In this document: piece after piece, positions 8,877-16,763 of the stretch
How positions within the stretch are numbered: position 1 is the first letter of the stretch
Layout: every line of letters starts with the position of its first letter
Assembly: GCA_046330135.1 (NCBI GenBank)
Contig: JAXLTI010000003.1
Location: 434,001-498,000, forward strand
Source of the DNA: CAYYFX01 sp046330135
Lineage (GTDB): Bacteria; ARS69
DNA length: 64,000 nucleotides
Direction of reading: 5' to 3'
The notes under the pieces: generated by a model
What the model was told of the DNA's origin: nothing
Seen by the model: only the letters and a program-made list of their open reading frames with translations
The model's database searches: none
Made by a program: the position numbers and the translations under genes

Positions 8877-8877
8877 C

Positions 8878-11800
8878 GTGACACGCTCGCGGGTCGTCGC
8901 TCTCGGTCTCGTCGTCGCGGCGGTCGCGACGTGGCTCGCCTTCACGCTGGGCGACCGCCCGGCGCTCGCCGCCCCGGAGCAGCCGCGGGCCCGCCCGTGC
9001 TACGACTGCCACCAGCCGGCGAAGCAGAAGTTCGAGAAGGCGTCCTTCGTCCACGCGCCCGTGGCGAAGCAGGACTGCGAGGCGTGTCACAAGCGGCACG
9101 GCTTCGCACAGTCCCTGGTGCTGGCGCGCGACTTCCCCGCGCTGTGCGTGGAGTGCCACAAGGACGTCGTGAAGTCGCCCACCGCGGGCTCCTCGCACCT
9201 GGACATCAAGGGCACGAACTGCATCTCGTGCCACGACCCGCACGCTTCGAACACGAAGGGGCTGCTGCGCGGGACGCTCATCGAGACGTGCGCGTCTTGC
9301 CATCCGCGCCTCGCCGTGTCCGTCGAGTCCAGGAAGCCGCACGCGCCCTTCAAGGAAGGTCGCTGCGAAGCGTGCCATTCGTTCCACGACGCGGCCAAGC
9401 CGGGCCTCTTGATCGCGGACGAGAAGGAGTTGTGCGCCCGCTGCCACGGAGACGCATCGAAGTTGCCGGATCTTCATGCGCGACCGGAGGTGGCGGGCGC
9501 CGCCTGCACGTCTTGCCACGATCCCCACGGCGAGCCGCCGGCCGAGCGCGGGCAGTTCATCCACCAGCCGTACGCGGCCGCGAAGTGCGACGCGTGCCAT
9601 ACGAAGCTGCCCGGCGACCCCGCGGCCCTGGTCGCTCCGGCGGAGCAGCTCTGCCTCACCTGCCACACGAAGACCAAGACGGATCTCACGAAGAGCACCA
9701 CCCATCCACCCGCGGCGCAGGGGAAGTGTCTCCAGTGCCACGATCCGCACCGCTCCGATCTGCCGCGCCTCGTGCGCGGGAAGGCGGACGAGCTGTGCGG
9801 CGTCTGCCACGCTCCGCAGCGCGAGCAGATGAAGCTCGCGAGCGTTCATGCGCCGTTCGCCATCCAGGACTGCACGGCCTGCCACAACCCCCACGCGAGC
9901 GACCAGGCGAAGCTCCTGCAGAAGCCCCCCGAGGCGCTGTGCCGGGAGTGTCATCAGGCCGTGGTGGCCGCCGCGGACTCCGCCGCCGTTCCGCACCCCG
10001 CGATGGACGGGGACTGCCTTGCGTGCCACGCGCCGCACGCGTCGAAGCGCGAGCCGCTGCTCGCAGGACCGCCGGACTCGCTCTGCTTCTCGTGCCACGA
10101 GGAAGTCGAGGCGGAGCGCTCCCGCCCCGTCGTTCACGAGCCGTTCCAGGGCGGCGAGTGCGTCTCCTGCCACGCCCCGCACGGCTCCGCGCACGCCGCG
10201 ATCCTCCGCGAGGAGGACCCGAAGCTCTGCCTCCAGTGCCACCGCGCGCAGGCGGACGACCGCCGCAAGGCGAACGTCCACAAGCCGTTCGCGGAGGAGC
10301 GCTGCGAGAAGTGCCATGCGCCGCACGCGTCGGCCACGCCGGCGCTCCTCGTGAAGCCGCAGGGGGAGCTCTGCGCCCAGTGCCACGCCGCCGTCGCCAC
10401 GGCACAGCCCGCGGCGGAGCTCCATCCGCCGGTCGCGAAGGGCCAGTGCAGCGCGTGCCATTCCCCGCACGCCTCCGACAGCGCGGGTCCGCTCCTCAAG
10501 ACGCAGCCCCCGGATCTCTGCTGGAGCTGCCACTCGGATCTTCGCGACCGCCTGGAGGGCGCGAAGGTCCACAAGCCGGTCGCCGAAGGGCAGTGCAACA
10601 CCTGCCACGACGGCCACCACGTCCGCGGCCCCGACGGGAAGGTCGCGCTCCTCAAGACGTGCACGTCGTGTCACGACCCGGCATCGGAGAAGCTGCGCGC
10701 GGCGCACGACGACTTCCGCCCCGACGATGCGGCCTGCCTCTCGTGTCACGATCCCCACGGATCGACCGAGAAGGGGCTGCTGCGCCCCGTGCGCCACGAG
10801 CCGTTCGGCAAGGGCTCCTGCACCACGTGCCACGAGCCGCCGGCGCCCGGACGCAAGCCCGTGCTCGTGGAGCAGGTGCCCGCCCTCTGCGAGACGTGTC
10901 ACGACCCGATCAAGGCCGGCCCGGGCCGGGAGCTTCACCCTCCCGTGGAGGCCGGGGAGTGCGTGGACTGCCACGCGCCGCACACGGCGTCGGCGCCTTA
11001 TCTGGCGAAGGCGGAAGGGAAGGCGCTCTGCCTCACCTGCCACGACGACCCCACGGCGGGCCCCGACAGCACGCTCGTGCACGCGCCCGCACGGGCGGGG
11101 CTTTGCCTCACGTGCCATGGCGCGCACGAAGGCACCTCGCCCGGACTCCTGAAGACGGGCGGCGTGGCGCTGTGCGCATCCTGTCACGCCGACGTGGCGA
11201 AGCGCGCGCAGGGGCCGAACGCGCACGCTCCGGCCCGCGAGGGCCGTTGCACGGAGTGTCACGACCCGCATCAGGGCAAGCAGCGCGGGCTCCTCAAGGC
11301 GGCCATGCCGGAGCTCTGCGTGCGCTGCCACGACCTGACGAAGCCGGCCATCGTCGCCGCCCACGGCGGACGCCCGGTCACGGGCGGGCACTGCATCGAT
11401 TGCCACGACCCGCACGGAACCGGAAAGAAGGGGCTCGTCTACCCGAGCGCGCACCAGCCCTACGCCCAGGGCAAGTGCGACTCCTGCCACAATCCGGGCT
11501 CCAATACGCTGAAGGCGGAAGGGGCGGCGCTCTGCGTGACCTGTCACGGCGACCACGCCGGCGACGCCACGCTGGCCGCGCCGCACGCCGCGGTCACTCA
11601 GGGGAGCGCTTGCCTCTCCTGCCACAGCCCGCATGCCGGGAGGACCGCGACGCTGCTGCGCCGGGACAGCCCTGCCGCGATGTGCTTCGCGTGCCACGAC
11701 CGGTCGAAGTTCGAAGGCAAGGTCCGGCACAAGGTCGTCGACGACTGCACGACCTGCCACGCGCCGCACGGGAGCGCCAACGAGGGCCTGCTCCTCGAGC

Positions 11801-12030
11801 CGCAGGCGGAGCTGTGCGCCAGCTGCCACGACGCGGAGAAGACCCACGCCCACGTCACCGGGGCCCCGGCGATCGATCCGCGAACGGGGAAGACGCTCCG
11901 GTGCACGTCCTGCCACTCACCGCACGCGTCGGACCACGAAAGCTTGCTCAGGCAAGAAAAAGAGAGGAAGCTCTGCATTCAGTGCCACGTAGGACCCGAT
12001 CTCGATGTGCCGACGAGGGGGCCTCGCTGA
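8878..12030 (+). CDS. Giant exported c-type cytochrome with 42 CxxCH motifs
   Basis: 1050 residues from a GTG after GAGGGGAG. An N-terminal hydrophobic segment (VVALGLVVAAVATWLAF) is a signal peptide or anchor. I count 42 CxxCH sites by eye, from Cys41 to about Cys1033, roughly one per 24 residues. They come in pairs within a repeat of about 45 residues of the form H-x-P-x3-G-x-C-x2-CH-x-PH-x-S, L-L, L-C-x2-CH, matching the doubled-CxxCH family (PF09699). Almost all hemes would have a nearby His ligand. Such a chain could act as a long electron wire through the periplasm or outside the cell. No barrel or other domain is fused to it. It is translated in the same operon as two six-heme and one four-heme cytochrome. 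Confidence 0.9.
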   Translation: MTRSRVVALGLVVAAVATWLAFTLGDRPALAAPEQPRARPCYDCHQPAKQKFEKASFVHAPVAKQDCEACHKRHGFAQSLVLARDFPALCVECHKDVVKSPTAGSSHLDIKGTNCISCHDPHASNTKGLLRGTLIETCASCHPRLAVSVESRKPHAPFKEGRCEACHSFHDAAKPGLLIADEKELCARCHGDASKLPDLHARPEVAGAACTSCHDPHGEPPAERGQFIHQPYAAAKCDACHTKLPGDPAALVAPAEQLCLTCHTKTKTDLTKSTTHPPAAQGKCLQCHDPHRSDLPRLVRGKADELCGVCHAPQREQMKLASVHAPFAIQDCTACHNPHASDQAKLLQKPPEALCRECHQAVVAAADSAAVPHPAMDGDCLACHAPHASKREPLLAGPPDSLCFSCHEEVEAERSRPVVHEPFQGGECVSCHAPHGSAHAAILREEDPKLCLQCHRAQADDRRKANVHKPFAEERCEKCHAPHASATPALLVKPQGELCAQCHAAVATAQPAAELHPPVAKGQCSACHSPHASDSAGPLLKTQPPDLCWSCHSDLRDRLEGAKVHKPVAEGQCNTCHDGHHVRGPDGKVALLKTCTSCHDPASEKLRAAHDDFRPDDAACLSCHDPHGSTEKGLLRPVRHEPFGKGSCTTCHEPPAPGRKPVLVEQVPALCETCHDPIKAGPGRELHPPVEAGECVDCHAPHTASAPYLAKAEGKALCLTCHDDPTAGPDSTLVHAPARAGLCLTCHGAHEGTSPGLLKTGGVALCASCHADVAKRAQGPNAHAPAREGRCTECHDPHQGKQRGLLKAAMPELCVRCHDLTKPAIVAAHGGRPVTGGHCIDCHDPHGTGKKGLVYPSAHQPYAQGKCDSCHNPGSNTLKAEGAALCVTCHGDHAGDATLAAPHAAVTQGSACLSCHSPHAGRTATLLRRDSPAAMCFACHDRSKFEGKVRHKVVDDCTTCHAPHGSANEGLLLEPQAELCASCHDAEKTHAHVTGAPAIDPRTGKTLRCTSCHSPHASDHESLLRQEKERKLCIQCHVGPDLDVPTRGPR

Positions 12031-12103
12031 CCTTCGAGCGGGAACGGCCTGCCCCAGGCCGGTGTTGGAGTGGGGAGTCAGGGATATCGGGAAGGAGGAT
12101 TCG

Positions 12104-12760
12104 ATGAGAGCTTCGATCATCTCCGTCGCGGCAGCCGTGTTCGTGTTCACGGCGGCCACGGTCCATGCGCAGGCCGCGCAGAGCGCACCCGCCAAGCCGG
12201 CGACGCCCGCGGCCCAGACGGCTCCGGCCGCCGCGGCGAGCCCGGCGACTCCGGCAGCCGGTGAGGGCCCCGGCAAGTACGTCGGCGTGGCGAAGTGCAA
12301 GATGTGCCACAAGAAGGCGGAAGACGGCGACCAGTACGACGTGTGGCTCAAGAGCGGCCACGCGAAGGCGTTCGCCACCCTCGCCAGCGAGAAGGCGAAG
12401 GCCGAGGCGACGAAGGAAGGCATCGCGGATCCTCAGAAGGACCCGAAGTGCCTGAAGTGCCACACGACCGCGGCCATGGTGGCGGACCCCGCTACCGAGA
12501 AGGTCACGATGGAAGAGGGCGTCTCTTGCGAGAGCTGCCACGGCGCGGGAAGCGGCTACTACAAGAAGAAGGTGATGGAGGATCTCCGGGCGGGCAAGGT
12601 GGACGCCAAGACCGTCGGCTTCGTGAAGCCCACGAAGGAGACGTGCGTGAAGTGCCACACGGCGGAAGGCAACGCCTTCTTCAAGCCGTTCGTGTTCGAG
12701 GAGCGCGTGAAGGTGATCGCGCACCCGATCCCGAAGAAGGCTGCTCCGGCCGCCGGCTAG
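12104..12760 (+). CDS. Exported tetraheme cytochrome, c554-like
   Basis: 218 residues. The ATG follows a perfect AAGGAGGAT at 12092-12100. A signal peptide (residues 1-22) is followed by an Ala/Pro linker (about 23-55) and a compact domain with four CxxCH sites: CKMCH, CLKCH, CESCH and CVKCH. The order GVAKCKMCHKK, W-L-KSGHAKAF, CLKCHTT and EGVSCESCHGAGS is the signature of the cytochrome c554 family (PF13435). This is the last gene of the operon; a terminator follows at 12812. Likely a soluble periplasmic electron carrier. Confidence 0.9.
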   Translation: MRASIISVAAAVFVFTAATVHAQAAQSAPAKPATPAAQTAPAAAASPATPAAGEGPGKYVGVAKCKMCHKKAEDGDQYDVWLKSGHAKAFATLASEKAKAEATKEGIADPQKDPKCLKCHTTAAMVADPATEKVTMEEGVSCESCHGAGSGYYKKKVMEDLRAGKVDAKTVGFVKPTKETCVKCHTAEGNAFFKPFVFEERVKVIAHPIPKKAAPAAG

Positions 12761-12811
12761 TCTCGCTCGACGAACGCGTCGAATCCGCGTTCCCGCGGTG
12801 CGACGCAGAGC

Positions 12812-12839
12812 GGCCGGCTCCCCTCGCGGGGGGCCGGCC
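12812..12839 (+). terminator. Terminator of the cytochrome operon
   Basis: A GGCCGGCTCCCC / GGGGGGCCGGCC hairpin with a TCGC loop lies 51 bases after the last stop and is followed by ttcgccttt. It is strong and correctly placed, although the T-run is broken. Confidence 0.7.
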
Positions 12840-12858
12840 TTCGCCTTTCTCAGCCCGG

Positions 12859-12914
12859 GTCGCTCAGCCGGAGTCGCTCAGCCGGAGTCGCTCAGCCGGA
12901 GCCGCTCAGCCCGG
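12859..12914. repeat. Four tandem copies of a 14-bp unit
   Basis: GTCGCTCAGCCGGA is repeated exactly three times (12859, 12873, 12887), followed by a fourth copy with changes (GCCGCTCAGCCCGG, 12901). The array sits between the cytochrome operon terminator and the tRNA-Asp terminator. A replication-slippage array or a protein-binding array are both possible. Confidence 0.85.
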
Positions 12915-12937
12915 GCCGCCGCCGGCCCGAAAGGAAA

Positions 12938-12961
12938 GCCCCCGGGGCAGGCCCCGGGGGC
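12938..12961 (-). terminator. Terminator downstream of tRNA-Asp
   Basis: An 11-bp perfect stem (GCCCCCGGGGC / GCCCCGGGGGC) is followed on the minus strand by TTTCCTTT. It starts 7 bases beyond the tRNA 3' end. Confidence 0.75.
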
Positions 12962-12968
12962 TCGAGGA

Positions 12969-13045
<77 letters not shown>

Positions 13046-13141
13046 GCCTCTTCCGGCCTCTTCCCCGCCCTTCGCAGGGCCGGAAAGAAGCCCGAGGAAG
13101 ATAGCATCGAGCCTCCACCGCATCAACGGCGTTCCGGGCGA

Positions 13142-14473
13142 TCAGGACGCCGCGCCGCGCCCGGGCGGGAGGTCGGACCCGCGCAGGGGTCGGACCTCGG
13201 TGCCGGGGTAGTAGGCTTGCAGGATCTCGCGGAAGCTCGCCCCGGCGCGCGCCCGGCCTTTCGCGCCGGTCTGGCACATCCCCACGCCGTGGCCGTTGCC
13301 GCCGCCCGTGGCGATCACCTGTTCGACCCGCCCGCCCGACGCCCGCACGTCGAGGGTGATGCGCGTGCTGCGCAGGATGCTGCCGTCGGGACGACGCAGG
13401 ACCCAGCGATTGCGGTCGCCGGGGACGGTCCAGGAGCCGGCGTCCGTCACGTACTCGATCTCCTCCGCTCGGCCCGACGCATCGTGGCGGGTGATGCGGA
13501 CGTCGCGCAGCTCGCCGCGGACGCTGCCGGCGGGCAGCTCCAGGAGGGCCGGCACCTGCGCGCGCACGAGCGCCGAGAGGGTCTCGCCCGACCAGCGCTC
13601 TTCCCAGGAGAAGTGCTTCGAGTCCCGGCACCACTCGGCGCCCGGGTCCCCGTCCGGCCCGCCGCGAAGCGCGGAATGCACCGGCCGCCACGGCCAGGCC
13701 GTCGCGATGTCCGCGCGATAGCCGCCGCACGTCGACGAGTAGTACGCCTCGAGGAGCCCGTCCCGGTCGGCGATGACGAGTCCGCGCGTCTCGCGGATGG
13801 CCTCGTCGGCCAGGGCTTCTTCCCCCGCCGCGCCTTCGTAGAGCTGGTCCTGCACGCTCGCGTAGACGTCGAAGGGCAGCGAGCCGTACTGGCCGAAGCG
13901 CTTCACGGTGTACGTGCGCGCCGCGACGGCCTGCGCGGCCACCGCCTCGCGCTCCTCGGGAACGCGAGCGCCGATCTCGCCGGGGACGACGCCGCGCAGG
14001 TAGTCCTCCAGCGGCACGACGTTCACGACGAAGAGCGAGTCCGCGCGGGCGGTGATCTCGAGGGCGCCGCGGAAGGCACGGCCCTGGACGGCGATCCGGG
14101 CGTCGCCGGCCGCCTCGACGCGCAGCAGGGTCGTCCCGGGCTGGACGACCTCGCCGTCGACCCGTGCGGTCACTTCGTCCCGGCTCGTGCCGATCTCGAC
14201 CGCCGCCACGCGGGTGGAGTCCGGACCCGTGCAGAGCAGGAGGCCGCCCGGCGCCTCCAGGCGAACGGTCCCCGGCTCCCAGTGCAGCCCGACGCGCACG
14301 AGGGCATCGCCGCCGAGCGGTCGCTCGTCGCGCGGGGGCGCGGGCATGGGGGCGTGCGAGACGGGTGCCCCGGGCGGCGCCCCGTAGCGAGGCGGCCCGC
14401 CCGCGCAACCGGCGAGCGCGACGAGGGCGATCGCCCCGAGCGCGGCTGGGAAGTTGCGCACGCCAGCGGTCAC
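13142..14473 (-). CDS. SpoIID/LytB-domain lipoprotein, putative peptidoglycan-modifying protein
   Basis: 443 residues. The GTG at 14473 overlaps the anmK stop (GTGA). The N-terminus has a hydrophobic segment ending LVALAGC, a lipobox. The C-terminal two thirds is the SpoIID domain: VPLEDYLRGVVPGEIG, EAVAAQAVAARTY, YEGAAGEEALADEAIRETRG, YYSSTCGGYRAD and GHGVGMCQTGA. SpoIID cleaves denuded glycan strands as a lytic transglycosylase in Bacillus. Homologues in diderms sit with anmK and murQ, as here, so a role in wall turnover is likely. The Glu of LEDYLRGVVPGE is the expected active-site region. Confidence 0.88.
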   Translation of the reverse strand: MTAGVRNFPAALGAIALVALAGCAGGPPRYGAPPGAPVSHAPMPAPPRDERPLGGDALVRVGLHWEPGTVRLEAPGGLLLCTGPDSTRVAAVEIGTSRDEVTARVDGEVVQPGTTLLRVEAAGDARIAVQGRAFRGALEITARADSLFVVNVVPLEDYLRGVVPGEIGARVPEEREAVAAQAVAARTYTVKRFGQYGSLPFDVYASVQDQLYEGAAGEEALADEAIRETRGLVIADRDGLLEAYYSSTCGGYRADIATAWPWRPVHSALRGGPDGDPGAEWCRDSKHFSWEERWSGETLSALVRAQVPALLELPAGSVRGELRDVRITRHDASGRAEEIEYVTDAGSWTVPGDRNRWVLRRPDGSILRSTRITLDVRASGGRVEQVIATGGGNGHGVGMCQTGAKGRARAGASFREILQAYYPGTEVRPLRGSDLPPGRGAAS

Positions 14474-15648
14474 TCCGGAGGGGCTGCGGTCACCACGCCC
14501 AGCACGGCGGGCCGGCGCGCGCCGGTCGCTCCCGGCACGTTCCCGGCTCGCCCGCAGACGGTCTCGCGCGCGAGCAGCGCGAAGGCCAGCGCCTCCTTCG
14601 CGTCCGGCGAGAAGCCCACGGTCTCGAGCGACTCGACGGCCATCCCGTCCATCTCCTCGCGCAACCGACGGAACAGGGTCTCGTTGTGCACGCCGCCCCC
14701 GGAGACCAGCATCTCCTGGACCTTCGCTCGCGGCAGCACGTACTCCTTCACCGAGGCGGCGATCGAGATGGCGGTGAACTCCGTCAGCGTGGCCACGATG
14801 TCTTCGAGGTGCTCGCCGCGACGCCCCCACTCCCCGAGCGTGAGCGCCACGAACGGCGCGCCGAACACCTCTCGTCCGGTCGTCTTCGGCGGCTTCTCGA
14901 AGAAGTACGGATGCTCGAGGAATCCCGCCAGCAGGTCCTCGTCCACGGTGCCGCGCGCCGCCAGCTGCCCGCGATCGTCGTAGCGCATGCGACCCTCGGT
15001 GGCGTGCGTGAGGAACTCGTCGATGAGCACGTTGCCCGGCCCGGTGTCGAACGCGAACACGCCCTCGCTCCCATGCCCCTTCGGGAGCACGGTGACGTTC
15101 GCGATGCCGCCGATGTTGAGGAGGATCCGCCCGCGATCCGGGCGGCGGAAGAGCAGCGCGTCGAAGAGCGGCACGAGGGGGGCGCCGTGGCCGCCCGCCG
15201 CCTGATCCGCGCGGCGGAAGTCCGAGACCACCGGCGCGCCCACGGCCGCCGCGATCCGCGACGGCTCCCCGATCTGCCACGTCTCGCGACGCTCGGCGTC
15301 GTGGAAGATGGTCTGTCCGTGCGAGCCCACGAGGTCCACGTCGTGCGGCGCCACTCCGGCTTCCTGGAGCACGCGTCGCGCGGCCTCGCCGAACGCCTCG
15401 CCGACCGCGTGATCGAGCCGGCAGAGCCGAGCCGCACCGCAGGCGTCGCCGCTCGCCACGGACCGGATCTCCGCGCGGAGCTCCACCGGATACGGCATCG
15501 TGAGGAAGGCCACCTGCGTCACGACGGGTCGGTCCGCCGGCCCTTCGATCTCCGCCAGGGCGGCGTCCACTCCGTCCATCGACGTGCCGGAGATGAGCCC
15601 GATCACCCGCAGCCTGGGCTTGGCCGCCAGCGCAGCGAGACGATTCAC
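14470..15648 (-). CDS. anmK: Anhydro-N-acetylmuramic acid kinase
   Basis: 392 residues from a GTG with GGGAG upstream. It converts anhydro-MurNAc plus ATP to MurNAc-6-phosphate in peptidoglycan recycling. Family motifs: GLISGTSMDGVDAAL near residue 17, VGSHGQTIFHD near 105, GGIANVTVLP, FDTGPGNVLID and VSGGGVHN. Length is normal for the family. It is encoded between murQ and the SpoIID-like gene, with a four-base overlap with the latter, forming a recycling unit. Confidence 0.95.
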   Translation of the reverse strand: MNRLAALAAKPRLRVIGLISGTSMDGVDAALAEIEGPADRPVVTQVAFLTMPYPVELRAEIRSVASGDACGAARLCRLDHAVGEAFGEAARRVLQEAGVAPHDVDLVGSHGQTIFHDAERRETWQIGEPSRIAAAVGAPVVSDFRRADQAAGGHGAPLVPLFDALLFRRPDRGRILLNIGGIANVTVLPKGHGSEGVFAFDTGPGNVLIDEFLTHATEGRMRYDDRGQLAARGTVDEDLLAGFLEHPYFFEKPPKTTGREVFGAPFVALTLGEWGRRGEHLEDIVATLTEFTAISIAASVKEYVLPRAKVQEMLVSGGGVHNETLFRRLREEMDGMAVESLETVGFSPDAKEALAFALLARETVCGRAGNVPGATGARRPAVLGVVTAAPPE

Positions 15649-15727
15649 CCGTTCACTCCCGTTCGAGCGGACGCCGTGCCGGCCGTGAGCCGCATCGTGA
15701 GGATCGTGGCCACCGCCCCGGGCGCGG

Positions 15728-16675
15728 TCAAGGAGACTCTCGGGGCCGCTCGAGGGCGCGCCGGACGAAGCCGTCGGAGGCGCGAAGCAGCCGATCGGCC
15801 TCCGCGGCGTCGACGGAGCGCACGCCCATCACGAGCGCGGTCTTCACCCGGCCGCCCGCCGCGTCCAGTAGCGCCACGGCGCGCGCGTACTCCACGCCCG
15901 CCGCCTTCATGACGATCCGGCGACCCCGCTCGACCAGCTTCGCGCTCCCGGGGCGCAGGTCCACCATGAGGTTGCCGAGGGTCTTCCCGCGACGCACCAT
16001 GGCTGCGGTGGTGATCATGTTGAGCACCATCTTCTGGGCGGAGCCGGCCTTCATGCGCGTGGAGCCCGCCACCACTTCCGGCCCCACGACCGGCGCGACG
16101 ACGACGTCGGCGGCGCCCTCATCCTCCTCGACGCGCGTCTTCCCGGGGTTGCACGTGACGAGCGCCGTGAAGGCGCCGACCTCCCGCGCCCGCGCCAGAC
16201 CGGCCTGGACGAAGGGCGTGCGCCGGCTCGCGGCGACGCCGACGACGCAGTCCTTCGCGCTCACCCCCTGCTCGTCGATGGCGCGGCGACCGGCCTCCGC
16301 GTCGTCCTCCGCGCCCTCCTTCGCCCGGAAGACCGACTCCGCCCCGCCCGCGATCACCGCGACGACCTCGGAGGGATCGGTCCCGAAGGTCGGCGGGCAC
16401 TCGGCCGCATCCAGGACGCCCAGCCGCCCCGACGTGCCCGCACCGAGGTAGAGGAGCCGCCCCCCCTCTCGGAAGCCCCTCGTCACGGCCTCGACGACCT
16501 TCGCGATCTCGGGAAGGCACGCGCCCACGGCGGGGGCCACGCGAAGATCCTGCTCGTGGATGACCTGCAGGATCGACCTCGTGTCGAGCGTATCGAGATC
16601 GCGGGATTCCGGAAGGAACCCTTCGGTGACGAGCGAGGCGAGCTCTTCGAAGAGAGCCGAACGGGGATCGGGCAT
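15728..16675 (-). CDS. murQ: N-acetylmuramic acid 6-phosphate etherase
   Basis: 315 residues. It removes lactate from MurNAc-6-phosphate, the step after AnmK. Motifs: LYLGAGTSGRLGVLDAAECPPTFG and AGGAESVFRAKEGAEDD (catalytic Glu region), KAGSAQKMVLNMITTAAMVRRGK, and NLMVDLRPGSAKL. The SIS fold is complete and of usual length. It is upstream of anmK by 79 bases and probably co-transcribed. Confidence 0.95.
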   Translation of the reverse strand: MPDPRSALFEELASLVTEGFLPESRDLDTLDTRSILQVIHEQDLRVAPAVGACLPEIAKVVEAVTRGFREGGRLLYLGAGTSGRLGVLDAAECPPTFGTDPSEVVAVIAGGAESVFRAKEGAEDDAEAGRRAIDEQGVSAKDCVVGVAASRRTPFVQAGLARAREVGAFTALVTCNPGKTRVEEDEGAADVVVAPVVGPEVVAGSTRMKAGSAQKMVLNMITTAAMVRRGKTLGNLMVDLRPGSAKLVERGRRIVMKAAGVEYARAVALLDAAGGRVKTALVMGVRSVDAAEADRLLRASDGFVRRALERPRESP

Positions 16676-16763
16676 CGTGCGCGCAGTGTAGCGCGGGGCC
16701 TGCGACCGGCCTAGAGGCCCTCGCTCCCGGGGCGCGGGCGTCCGACTCCCCCGCCTCGGCCCG

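Noticed and set aside
8731..11916. 1061-codon minus-strand open frame across the 42-heme gene
   Set aside because: It arises from the repeated CxxCH codons and high GC. No signal, no ribosome site, low-complexity Arg/Val/Ala sequence.
12859..12914. CRISPR-like array
   Set aside because: Units are 14 bases and directly adjacent with no spacers. No CRISPR array was seen anywhere in the window.
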